Below, piece by piece: positions 24,244-34,796 of a DNA stretch of 64,000 bases. The translations under genes were made by a program, and so were the position numbers. The notes under the pieces were generated by a model that saw only the letters and a program-made list of their open reading frames with translations, was not told the origin of the DNA and made no database searches. Numbering within the stretch: position 1 is the stretch's first letter; each line of letters opens with the position of its first letter. Source of the DNA: Homarus americanus (taxonomy: Eukaryota > Arthropoda > Malacostraca > Decapoda > Nephropidae). Location of the stretch: positions 201,001 to 265,000 of the forward strand of contig NW_024751680.1 of the NCBI RefSeq assembly GCF_018991925.1, read 5' to 3'.

Positions 24244-25577
24244 GTTACCTGCCTCATAAATACACATTGTGCCTACATAGTAAATCAAAGCTTTCAGTAA
24301 TGTATCACTCTTTCTAATAACAGATGAAAACCGTCTCAATACCTCCACTTATCATGCCTTCCATTCCTGGCTTTATAAAACAAGAGAGCGAGAAGTGCGC
24401 AGTGTAATGAAGTTGGACATTCATATGCCTGGGAATATTTCAAGCTGGACGGTGATTATTGGGTGCATCTAGAAGCTCTTGAAGCATTAATAAACGGCTA
24501 CCTTTCTACCTGTGACAGCTTAAGTATCTAAACCAAAAACTATTATTCACTTTTTATATTTTACTTTTTACATGTTTTTTTTATGTAAAATTTTGACCCT
24601 ATTAACTATTGGAGCCATTAAGCACGTAGTCCAGGTTAGTACATACAATACACTAGTCATTAATAATTGAAATTTAATAGATATATCTCCAGAGGTAAAC
24701 ACAAATGACCTCCCGTAGTACTTGACTAAAGTGTCGAATGTTACTGTATTTGACGAAGCTGTGGATATAACCTTAAAGTAAAAGTGGGTCCCTTGAGGTG
24801 ATTCATTAACCTGTAGACATTTTTTTTTCTTTAGTACACAAGGAAGCAGTGTGGACGGTACTGTACACGACCACCATCTGTAAAGTTAGGCGACATTTAG
24901 GCCAGGAAGTGAGCATTGTAGCCACTCTGCCGCCGCCCTATGTAATGCGCTCTAAACCCAACATAAATAATACAACGTGCTATCTAAGTAAGCCCGGTTG
25001 AAGTCCCAGAAAGGCGGGTTACGTTATAAATCATTTACGATTACATGCAACATTAATCAACTAAACTAAACCTATCTTATCCACCGTATTCTTAGCTTAT
25101 TTTGGGGGAGTCTACTTTGGTTTAGTTCAGTTAGTGTTTGTTGGTTCGTGCTCTGTGAATTCATTTATAATTCAAGCTGTAGCTCCCAAAATTCTAAAGT
25201 CGTGTAATTTCAGGACTTAACATGACAGTAACATAACGAAGTATATCTGCAGTCGTGTGCGTGAAGTGGGAACATTACATTTGTCTATGAATAATGTATT
25301 TTTAGGTGCCATTACCCGCCGGTTATAAATCCTAGTTAAAGGACGATGTTATTGTTTTTTACAAGTTTTGAAAAATAGTTTTGGAACTAACACAACAAGT
25401 GAAGTCGACTTTATTTGGGGATTTAATGAGGTTTGTCCTGGTCACAATGACGCAAAATATGTGTTTGTTTCCTTGCGTGTTTATGTAAGTGTTTCTGGGA
25501 GTAATAATGGTAGTTCTGTTAGGTTGTTTTATCCACATCCATTTGTCATGATGAACTTATACATTATTTTAATCTGA
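24242..25577. other. Low-copy DNA
   Basis: No gene, RNA or element recognised. Open frames such as 25368-25577 have no support and the last one runs up to the breakpoint of transposon copy B. Confidence 0.5.
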
Positions 25578-26071
25578 TTAAAGTTTTAATCATATTCGAG
25601 TAATTAGTAATATTTTACACAAAATTCACCAACGACTAATGAAATCGGACAGCGCCCACGTAAAAATGGGCGGAGCCAAAACTGGTTTCAACTAGGCGAA
25701 ATCCTTTTCAATTCTTTCACGCCATGCGCTTTGCTTTAGATCCTATCCAATATAGTATATAGAATTATTTTTATTGCGATATCACAGTTTTTTATTGTCT
25801 TACATGCAGCCAACTCTTCAATATTAATCAAAATATTCTCCATAAGCGGCCATGATCAACATATTTACACAGGGTGTACGTGGGAGAAACTCCCTGATTG
25901 GTTGTTAGCTATTCTGGCCGCTTGGTCGCTGCTTAAGGCTAACGACTGATCGAGGTGTTAGCTCTTCCCTCTGAATGTTCCATGCGCACAGCTCAAAAGC
26001 AGCTTCTGCGCATACAGAATAGCTAACGCGTTAGCTCTTCCCTAAATCTAAACCGCCTTACGATAAACGCC
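25578..26071 (-). mobile_element. Palindrome-ended DNA transposon, copy B (half copy, reversed)
   Basis: This is the reverse complement of the left half of copy C (34797 onward) at very high identity, including the perfect palindrome AGCTAACGCGTTAGCT at 26021-26036 and the outer end ACGATAAACGCC. Homology stops sharply at 25578 inside the word GATTAAAACTTTAA, so the other terminus is missing. No coding content. The truncation could reflect an aborted transposition gap repair or a later deletion. Confidence 0.82.
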
Positions 26072-26791
26072 TTATATTGAAGAGTGTGGTGTAAAATTCA
26101 CAAGAGTAATGAGGGTCATTATTAACACATAATAAAAGATGATTAGGTGATTATCTAAACTGCCGACCTTGGTGAAATTTTGATTTTAGGTAAATAATGA
26201 GGGTAAAGTTTTAATGGCGACTGCTGCTCCGGAGGGCGGCTGGAAGAGACCGCGGGGTACTGACATTTTCACACCCGCCACTGACAGTTAACAGACATAA
26301 ATGATAAAACAGCTGTCGCGAAAAATATTGCGATGTACCTTAAGTAATTCTTTATACTACGTCTATGTATTAAAATATTCAATAGTATGCAATCTTATAA
26401 GCTTAGTTATTCTAATGGGTAAACAAGGTGTTTGCATAAACATGTTGCGAAATGACTAGAACTTAGGGAGGAAGTGGAAATTCTATCTTCTAAACTACGC
26501 TCTGTATGAATGCCAAATTTAATGAAAACTCACTGTTCAATTTAATAATAAGTTTACCGAATAAAAAACAATTATAAATTACAGTTTAGAAGATAACCAA
26601 TACTAGGCCTAGAATAATTTACTTCAAAGTTTCAGTCCAGCAACAACGCTCCAGGGAGCAACAACGACCAGGGACTCGCAACATATTCAAATTAATAATC
26701 GTAATGTACTCCATAGGAGACGGACGCATCTAACCCCAGGCGAGGAAATCTACAAATCACTAGATATTGTCGCATCATCTAACATCTAATC
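26072..26791. other. Low-copy DNA with a 25-codon small frame
   Basis: A GC-richer patch at 26210-26295 holds ATG GCG ACT GCT (starting at 26214), open for 25 codons to a TAA at 26289. The G at +4 fits the Kozak rule but there is no domain and no clear donor site, so I do not call it. The rest is AT-rich and unrecognised. Confidence 0.4.
26784..26791. repeat. 8-bp target-site duplication, left (ATCTAATC)
   Basis: ATCTAATC directly precedes the CAGTGG start of the hAT-type element and is repeated exactly at 27454-27461. Confidence 0.85.
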
Positions 26792-27453
26792 CAGTGGTTC
26801 TCAACCTGGGGGCCATGGCCCCCAAGGGAGCCACGGCAAGAATTTAGGGGAGCCACGGCGAGCTGTTATAAATTGTACGTTTCCAAATAATGTTGAGAAT
26901 CTGAATTAAACAAAACTTGTATTACTTATTTTGACTTGGCAGAAGAGAATTTTCATTCTTTTTTGGCATTTTGTTTAATCATAACGACAATACAATTTTA
27001 ATATTTACAAACTCAGGTGCTAATTTTTTTTTATTTTTTACTGATTATTAAGATTTCACAGGTCCAGTCCCTGTCTGTGTGACAGGCGCTGGACCGAGCT
27101 GCTGAACTGACTTGTTCAGTACGTGTCCGTGCGTCATCCCTTTGCAAGTGGTGATAGGACCGAATGATCTCAGTCTGGCCTGGGATACCATCACGAAAAC
27201 AGTGGAGAGTATTGTCTCTGAACCATATATTGTGTTTGAGCTTGACTCAAGCATAATATACTCCGTAATTGGTGTTACTTATTTTGTTTCATAATTCATG
27301 TGGTCGCTGCTTTACGTGGGTGAAATATTTGTACACTTCTCTTCATCTGCATTTTATTTTTCAACATTATTTGTGGGGGGTTGGGAGAATAATGAAGGAG
27401 GCCACGAGGATGGTGAAAATTCCTCAAGGGGGGAATGGAGTGAAATACCACTG
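26792..27453. mobile_element. hAT-type non-autonomous transposon 1 (662 bp)
   Basis: It begins CAGTGGTTCTCAACCTGGGG and ends …AATACCACTG, so the ends are inverted repeats (CAGTGGT…ACCACTG) of the kind used by hAT/Charlie elements (known family signature). It is flanked by identical 8-bp duplications ATCTAATC, the hAT target-site length. The left end also carries the hairpin GGGGGCCATGGCCCCC. Short frames on both strands (27048-27294) show no hAT dimerisation domain or DDE residues that I can recognise. Probably an internally deleted, helper-dependent element. Confidence 0.88.
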
Positions 27454-27461
27454 ATCTAATC
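27454..27461. repeat. 8-bp target-site duplication, right (ATCTAATC)
   Basis: Exact copy of 26784-26791, immediately after CACTG. Confidence 0.85.
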
Positions 27462-27695
27462 AATATGTTCATCTCAAGACTTACAATCATCATGACGTAA
27501 TCTTCTATTACATTTCCACGTGTCCAATAGACTTCTCCAACCACCATCTCCTACACCAGTTAAGAAACCTTTCCTTTACTTGTTATAACTTAAGAGTTTA
27601 TTTATTGTAAGTTATCAAACCTGACTGTTGATTCTGGTGCCAATATGCAAGAACATTAGAGTTGGGACAATATTTTGGCCACTGCATTTATGGTG
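27462..27695. other. Low-copy spacer between two hAT elements
   Basis: Unique sequence of about 230 bp. Confidence 0.5.
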
Positions 27696-27703
27696 GTTTA
27701 GAT

Positions 27704-28334
27704 CAGTGTTCTCAACACTAGGTCACAGTTCTAAGCACCTCCATATCCTTTGGTCACATAAAAAGTTGTCATCATAAAAAGGATACAATTAATAGGAGAA
27801 TCATACTTCTGTGTGAGTGTACACTACAAGTATATTACAATAAGTTGCATTTAACCAGAAAAAATTATCAATAGATTTACACTTACAGCACAAAGTACAA
27901 AATAATAATAAACACTTACACATACAATTCATTTGTGCAGCCACGCCCCTTCACAAACTACATAATTATGGCATTGGATACTTTCAGTGTGATTTTTTTT
28001 TTTTGCTAGATAGTTGCAGCAAGCAAGTTGAATCGTGGGGCAATATTTCTTGTCGCTGCCACTTTTTTTTTTACCTAATTACTGCTCTTACTGTATATAC
28101 GCTTTCATATTATGTGTGTGGTCGGGGGCCCCCAAAGGTTGGGGGTCCCTAGACACGCGCCTCATGTGCCTATTGGGAAATCCGCCACTGCACAGGATAT
28201 AGAGATTGACTTGTTCACTGATTTTTGTGGGTCACAATGTCTGTCACAGCTGCTCCTGGGTCACAGCACCTGGTCACAATAGTCCGTCGGGTCACACTAG
28301 TAGATGGCTTGGGTCACAGGGTTGGGGAACACTG
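27704..28334. mobile_element. hAT-type non-autonomous transposon 2 (631 bp)
   Basis: It begins CAGTGTTCTCAACACTAGG and ends GGTTGGGGAACACTG. The inverted ends CAGTGTTC…GAACACTG are flanked by identical 8-bp duplications GTTTAGAT (27696-27703 and 28335-28342). GGGTCACA/GTCACA words recur near the right end, as subterminal transposase-binding repeats often do in hAT elements. No transposase frame is seen. A different element end, GGGAAATCCGCCACTG at 28175-28190, lies inside and is probably a nested or chimeric segment. Confidence 0.88.
28110..28190. mobile_element. Possible nested hAT end (CAGTGGCGGAT type)
   Basis: Read on the minus strand it starts CAGTGGCGGATTTCCC, followed by a region with GGGACCCCC and GGGGGCCCCC. 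This matches the general form of hAT termini but not the host element's own ends. I could not find its partner end or an 8-bp duplication (CACAGGAT would be expected upstream). Confidence 0.4.
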
Positions 28335-28342
28335 GTTTAGAT

Positions 28343-29225
28343 GGTCTCGGGTTATAACTTATCGTGGCGTAGGTCAACATCAGACGCCATGAACGATTAG
28401 TAACATGGTGCAAGTTTTATAATCCGTTTGTGAAACACTTACACCAGGATTTTCTAATGAATTAGTGCATAGACTACTCCAATTAATTCACCTAAACAAT
28501 AATCATAATTAATTTGTTCCGGATTTTGAGAGTGTAGCTCCTGGTCTGCAGCCCTACCACCAATGTGCATGCGTGAATCAGAATTCCAAGATTCCCGACA
28601 ATAGCTGTAATAGTAAATAGATAAACAAGAAGTAGATAATACTAATTGTTATCGATGTTAATAGTCAAGAATAATAAATAATTAAAATAGTAGTAAATTT
28701 TAATCAATCCCAAGTTATCTAAAGTAATACTGATGTAAAGTGAAATATACTGCATATGATGACACTGCTAATCTAACCTTTCAAAATATTGCATATTGTC
28801 GATGTTATAAAAAATCATCAATGTTAGTTTGCAAATAATCTTAATTGGTTAATAATGTATTGAGACAGTCAGAGTAAACTTTACCTGAAATAGAATCATT
28901 TTAAACGTCTCCGTGTTTTTCAAAGTCCAGTCCTGCAGCGACCTCTAGTAAGCATCAGATATTGTTGTCATATATTTGCGTCTGCAGTGTACCTTTGACA
29001 TTTACCGTTCCTGAAACCACACGCCAGAGGGTCAGCGAGGGCCTCCGGTGTGGTGTTTGGTGTAATAATTATACTTGTGTTTTAGTGTGCTATGCTTTAT
29101 GTAGGATTGTAATAACCAGGCCGTTGTGTAGATTCATGTTGATTCCCAATGAGTATTGTAGCAGAACAATAAAAGGGAAATATGAGACTCTGAATCCATT
29201 CAACTCTGATTAAAGGAAATATGTA
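28343..29225. other. Low-copy DNA
   Basis: No gene recognised. The 83-codon frame at 28962-29213 is not repeat-derived but has no recognised domain. Confidence 0.45.
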
Positions 29226-29246
29226 TGTGTGTGTGTGTGTGTGTGT
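29226..29246. repeat. (GT)n microsatellite
   Basis: About ten GT units. Confidence 0.94.
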
Positions 29247-29377
29247 CGTACTTTTGTGTATCGGATAAAGGGAGTGAGAATTAGTGAGTTACAAATTTCA
29301 GGTGGATAGTACTGGTGGTGGGGGAGGGGGTGGGGGGTGATATGTCTACAGTATAGCTATTTCCCTTCTCTGTTTTT

Positions 29378-29467
29378 GGCTATGTTTAGTTAGCTGTGTT
29401 AGCTGGTGTTTGGCTATGTTTAGTTAGCTGTGTTAGCTGGTGTTTGGCTATGTTTAGTTAGCTGTGT
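29378..29467. repeat. 34-bp tandem repeat, ~2.6 copies
   Basis: GGCTATGTTTAGTTAGCTGT followed by GTTAGCTGGTGTTT starts at 29378, 29412 and 29446 with no visible differences, so it is very recent. Confidence 0.95.
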
Positions 29468-31138
29468 CTCCATCATTTACGGCATGACTGAAGACTTTCA
29501 CGAATAAAGAATATTTTCCAAGTTCAGCTTAATGCAGCAATTGATCAGCTCTTATGCAGCTTGTTTATATTTAAGTGCTTGAACTGCAGGGAGTAATGTG
29601 CACTACACACCGCTTCTAATGACATGGTAAACGGTACTTCATAACACTGGCTGTTTGAAGGACTTAGATATTAAAAAAAAATACAAAGCAGCAGAATTAC
29701 CAGAGATTAATTAGAGAACAGAGTGTGTTAGCAGGCAGGAGAAATAAACAGAAGACGAGTTAATGAAACATTTAACTGTATTATTCTGAGCCTGATCTTC
29801 AAAATAATAATAATACCAGGATTAACTTTATACCCAGCTTTATTTTATTAATCATGCAGGTACAGCTAAACTTGGGTTTCAGCAATTATTACTAAAGCAT
29901 TATTAATATGTTCTGTTACAATATGTTTCGTCACTATAAATATACACAAAACTACAGTATGTACAGATGACATAAAGTATTGAAGGGTTAGGGTAAGAGT
30001 TTGGTTACTTCACCCACAAATTTTGGAGTGTTTTGAGATCTCTGTGAAATATTAGCAAGCTCAGCCTCGGTCTACAGGTGTTGGTCTTTTCGAAGAGCTG
30101 CCAACATTTTGCATGATGGAGCGAGCAGGATGTAGCTTCCATGTCATGACAGTGTTTTTCACTAAAAATATATATATACACGTGTACCTTGAAAGCCAGT
30201 CCATCATTTTCAACCTGGGAATAGTGACGGCATTTTCTGTTTCACTTTTATAGAGGCGCAGCTGTCATTCATTTCGCCACGTCTGTCGGTGTCACTCCTT
30301 CTATCGACAGGTAAAGCGTCTGTCTCAAATATATACGCCCCTAAACTCTTGCTAAACTAGATTTTGCCGTTAGTGAATCTCTATACATATTGAGGGTGAA
30401 ATTGCATTCAGTGAGCGTGGCAGTACAGTTGCTTACTCGGCACCGGCTATACTGTCCAGGTTTAATTTGTGCAAGGAATAGAGATGTGTGCTCGTGAGGG
30501 AAGGGGAAGGGAAGGGAGGGGAGACATATGTTAAGGGGGGGAAGGATACAAGGGGTTAAATTCCCCCCCCCCCCTCCATCCCCCTTACCTCCCCTTACAA
30601 ATAATAACTTTCTGGGTCATGTTGGTAATGCTTCTTTATTTGCTCTTGATTGACTTTTATTTTTTCGTCTCGTAATTTAAAATATATGCGATTGGTCGGT
30701 CGGTACAGTTGTGGAGAAAATTCTTTGGACACTCGGCAGTACAGTATCGGCCATGTAAGCACTTGAGGAGGATTGTAATTTTAATGTACTTTTCAGATTT
30801 TTTTTTTCTGTTAATGATTTTAATTTTTTTTTTTTTTGGTTTCTACGTAATTTATGATGAAAAGCAACATTATTACAATATATATATAAACCAATCATAT
30901 ATGACCCACAAGCTGATGCCCAGATATAACTAAGTGTTCAGCTAATTTTGTCCTCAGCTGAACCTTCCTTCCACCTCCCAAGGTCAAGAGTCCTTACAAA
31001 AAATAGGGTCAACCTTGTTATTAATATGAAGTTTATGAGAGGAAGTAAATTGGAATATTATCCCTTGATGTGGTAATCATATCTGACTCTTGTTATAAAA
31101 GTTAAACAGTGTTCCAACCAGAATACAAATCCCTCCGC
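29468..31138. other. Low-copy DNA with a G/C homopolymer pair
   Basis: GGGAAGG-type sequence at 30500-30545 is followed by a C-rich run at 30562-30592, giving partly complementary purine and pyrimidine blocks. No gene seen. Frames at 30677-30933 are AT-driven. Confidence 0.5.
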
Positions 31139-32215
31139 AAATAAGTTGGATCGCCTGACCATTAGACACCCCAAGTTTATTTGACCCTATGATTAAAACA
31201 CCGTAGCACTAACCTGACATAACATCACCCAACCTAAACATCAACCAAACCTAAGCTACCTAACCTAACCTAACCGAACCTAACCTAATCTAATATAATG
31301 TATTAGCCCCCTGTTTGATACACAGTGGCACTTAAATATGGGTTAATACATTTATATTATATAACTCTATCACCTCCATGAGCTGTAAGTGATCATCTAT
31401 TGAACATGTGATTAGTAATTTCCACTCTCAAGTCGCATCTCTTTGGACCTTAGGTCAACCAATTCAGAGACCGCTCCTGGCCCAGTAGTTCCTCAACTCT
31501 CACGAGAGGAGGACGTTGATCTAAAGCTTATCCCAGATAAGCTCCGTCCTCTACTAACACTCACAGCTTAGTGTTAATTACGGTGATATCTTTATTAAGT
31601 GTGCACAGTATAATTTTATAAATAAATGGACAACGGACCATTTGGGTTTTATAAACTTAGCCCATAAACTTTTACATGTAGCAGTTGAGTTTCCTCTCAA
31701 GAGTCAAGCTCAGGTAACCACAAACAGCTACATAAGGTAACAGTGGTGTCAGCTACAAGGCTACACTGTTACATAATGTGACTGCTTCACAAGTGGCTGT
31801 TACAATTGGTGACAACCCAAGGTTGTTACAAATATAACAGCTTCTAAAGCTGTTATATAAGGTGGCAGCGAAAAGTTCTTACCGACTGTATATCAGTGTC
31901 GATGTTTACCAAAAACTGTTATATAAGGTGTTCAGTGGTGGAGTTCTCGCCTGCCATACAGGCACAGCTTCAAGGCTGTTATATGACAGCTTCAAAAGCT
32001 GTTATAACATAGCCTAACCTAGCCTAACCTAACCTAGCCTAACCTAACTTAATCTACCCTAACCTAGCCTAACCTAACTTAATCTACCCTAACCTAGCCT
32101 AACCTAACTTAATCTACCCTAACAACATAACATAACCCACAGGTAACGTTAAGGTGTATACTCATCAGGCGAAATAAGCTGGGGTGTCTAATATTCAGGT
32201 GATCCAATAATCTCA
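31139..32215. repeat. Region bounded by an inverted ~45-bp repeat with TTAGG-like DNA inside
   Basis: The left boundary (GGATCGCCTGACCATTAGAC then ACCCC, 31149-31173) is a diverged inverted copy of the right boundary (GGGGTGTCTAATATTCAGG then TGATCC, 32180-32206). Each boundary is followed inward by CTAACC-type repeats (31215-31300 and 31988-32125). The middle (31670-31985) holds repeated AACAGCTT…AAGCTGTTATA hairpins. This could be an old transposon or two inverted copies of one dispersed repeat. Confidence 0.45.
31988..32125. repeat. 30-bp higher-order repeat of CTAACC words
   Basis: CTAACCTAGCCTAACCTAAC followed by TTAATCTACC occurs three times in tandem, preceded by simpler CTAGCCTAACC units. 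It is a secondary tandem repeat built from degenerate telomere-like DNA. Confidence 0.9.
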
Positions 32216-32235
32216 TCGTAGCCAGAATACACTAG

Positions 32236-33060
32236 CACAGTTACCAGCTCAGAGTATAAACTACAGAACAAGGTAACCAGGAGATAAACAGAACAGTATA
32301 GCCATATCAGTGTATTATCCCCACAACACAGCCACAATACACAGCTGCCAGCTCAGAGTATACACCTCGGAACATAATTTAGAAGATGGATATATGCAAG
32401 CGCAGTTGCCAATTTAGGACATAAACCTTAGTATAAAAAAATTAGATTTCATACACTGACATAGTTGCCAGCTCGGAATATACACATCGAAACACAATTT
32501 GCTAAAACAAAAATATTTACAAGCACAGTTGCCGATTTGGGTCATGAACCTTGGAACAGAAGGAAAAATGCACAATTGCCAGATGAGAGTATAACCTTCA
32601 TAACATGGTATACGAGAGGATTAACAAGCAGTGTAGCCAGTCCAGGATATAATCATAGTTCACAGCTGCCATCTCAGAGATTTAACCTCTGGACAAAGTA
32701 ATCTAAGAATATACACAAACACAGTAGCCAAGTCAGAGTATAAAACCTCAATTCCCCCTTTTTCTTTGTACACAGTTGCCAATCATTGATATAAACCTTA
32801 CAACACATTAAATAAAGTAGAATTCATATAGACACAATAGCCAGATCGAAGTAAAACCCCAACCCCCAATAAAAAAATATCATCCCCTATACACAGTTCC
32901 CAATCCAGAGTATAAACCTTGAAACATCATAAAAGAAGAATACACGTCGACACAATAGCCAGATCAGAGTATATAAACCTCAATACACAAACCACTGTTC
33001 ACGGCAGCCATTCCACAGTAGGCAGACACCCTCACCAGTATAGCCAAGTCGGAGAGCAAA
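32236..33060. repeat. Ancient ~60-bp tandem repeat, ~14 decayed copies
   Basis: The motif CAGTTGCCAGCTCAGAGTAT followed by AAACCTTGGAACA recurs with heavy substitution. Anchor positions are about 32239, 32295, 32343, 32404, 32463, 32527, 32574, 32630, 32664, 32723, 32774, 32836, 32895, 32954, 33005 and 33037. Most steps are 47-64 bp, clustering near 59-62. Frames at 32465-32701 and 32919-33179 fall inside it and are not called. Confidence 0.82.
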
Positions 33061-33177
33061 AATCCTCTGGCAGTCACTCTAGATGCGCCTTTGATGCTTT
33101 TCGCCGCTGCTTTATATTTGCTGTTACCAACGCCAGCCCAGACAATCACATCAAGGCGCAAATGGTCCTGGGATTGT

Positions 33178-34085
33178 GATGGTGGGATTGTGTTGGGGGG
33201 TGAAGGGATTGCGTTGGGGGTGAAGGTGGGATTGTGGGGTGAAGGTAGGATTGTGTTGGGGTGAAGGTAGGATTGTGGGGGGTGAAGGTAGGATTGTGAG
33301 GTGGTGAAGGTAGGATTGTGTTGGGGGTGAAGGTGGGATTGTTGGGAGGTGAAGGGATTGTGTTGGGGTGAAGGTAGGATTGTGTTGGGTGAAGGTAGGA
33401 TTGTGTTGGGGGTGAAGAAGGATTGTGTTGGGGGTGAAGGTAGGATTGTGTTGGTGAAGGTGAAAAGGAAGGATTGTGTTGGGGGTGAAGGTAGGATTGT
33501 GTTGGGGGTGGGGGTGAAGGTAGGATTGTGTTGGGGGGTGAAGGTTGGGGGGTGAAGGGGATTGTGTTGTGAAGGTAGGATTGTGTTGGGGTGAAGGGAT
33601 TGTGTTGGGGGTGAAAGGTGAAGGAGTGAAGGAGGTGAAGGTAGGATTGTGTTGGGGTGGAAGGATTGTGTTGGGGTGCAGTGGGATTGTGTTGGGGTGA
33701 AGGGATTGTGTTGGGGTGAAGGGATTGTGTTGGGGGGTGAAGGGATTGTGTTGGGGGTGAAGGAAGGATTGTGTTGGGGTGAATAGGATTGTTGTGAAGG
33801 CATTGATTGTTGGGGTGTAAAGGATATTGTGAGGAGATGAAGGTGGGATTGTGTTGGGGGTGAAGGTGGGATTGTGTTGGGGTTGAAGGTGGGAGTTGGG
33901 GGGGAAGGGATTGTGTTGGGGGTTGTGATTGGGAGGTGAAGGGATTGTGTTGGGAGGTGAAGGTAGGATTGTGTTGGGGTGATGGTGGGATTGTGTTGGA
34001 GTGTGAAGGATTTTGGGGGTGAGGAAGGGATTGTGTTGGGGTGAGGAAGGGATTGTGTTGGGGGGTGAAGGTGGGATTGTGTATA
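33178..34085. repeat. G-rich ~23-bp minisatellite (GGGGGTGAAGGTAGGATTG core)
   Basis: About 40 imperfect copies of GATTGTGTTGGGGGTGAAGG with the G run varying from 2 to 6 and whole segments missing. The plus strand is G-rich and quadruplex-prone. The 279- and 321-codon minus-strand frames (His/Asn/Pro/Thr) translate this repeat and have no independent support. Confidence 0.96.
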
Positions 34086-34177
34086 AGATTAAGTTCCGAC
34101 TGACTCTAATCACCAATTAATTCAAGCGGTAGTTAGGCAACCTTGTTCCCATCCGAGATAACACCAAGAGTACTAGC

Positions 34178-34223
<46 letters not shown>

Positions 34224-34226
34224 TAA

Positions 34227-34274
<48 letters not shown>

Positions 34275-34277
34275 TAA

Positions 34278-34327
<50 letters not shown>

Positions 34328-34392
34328 TAATAGCTACAACAATAATAATAATACTAAATAATAACTACAACAACATTAATAATAATAATAAA
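34178..34392. repeat. (TAA)n microsatellite, interrupted by TAACTAAAA
   Basis: Three blocks of about 15 AAT units each are separated by ACTAAA, then decay to mixed ACAATAATAG. The repeated interruption suggests block duplication. Confidence 0.96.
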
Positions 34393-34796
34393 GACAGGTG
34401 TTAGTTCAGTAATAATTAATGTTACCTGTACCACAAATTCCTGAGTGTTTCATTTCTCATCTATATTCTACTAGCGTGTCTGTACTCATTGTCTCGCCTC
34501 GTCACATGTATAAATAAATTTTCCGTTGGTGTAGACAGGTGATGGCTTCCTGCTACTGATTGTTAACACTTGTTTGTATTATAATCCTTACCCATTATTA
34601 TATACCTATAAACAACAATATAAATGACGCAATACCTGTAAACAATGATAAACAACAGCACAAATAGTTGTAAACAATAAAACGAATTGCACATGAAAAA
34701 ATAAATAATCGACACCTCATATTATGGCCTAACAATCTTATTGGTCATTTGGTTAACGCTTGACCCAATCATTAAACCACTCATAAGGCGTTTATT
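34393..34796. other. Low-copy DNA
   Basis: The words AAACAATAATA/TAAACAACA recur loosely at 34600-34690. No gene. Confidence 0.5.

Noticed and set aside
26214..26291. 25-codon ATGGCGACT… frame with good start context
   Set aside because: Too short to support, no donor site at a sensible place, and no known peptide.
27936..28190. A complete nested hAT element inside hAT element 2
   Set aside because: Only the right terminus is convincing; CAGCCACGCCCC at 27940 is not a matching left end and no 8-bp duplication flanks it.
32964..34116. 279- and 321-codon minus-strand frames (His/Asn/Thr/Pro repeats)
   Set aside because: They lie on the G-rich 23-bp minisatellite and shift between frames with each indel, as expected of chance reading of a repeat.
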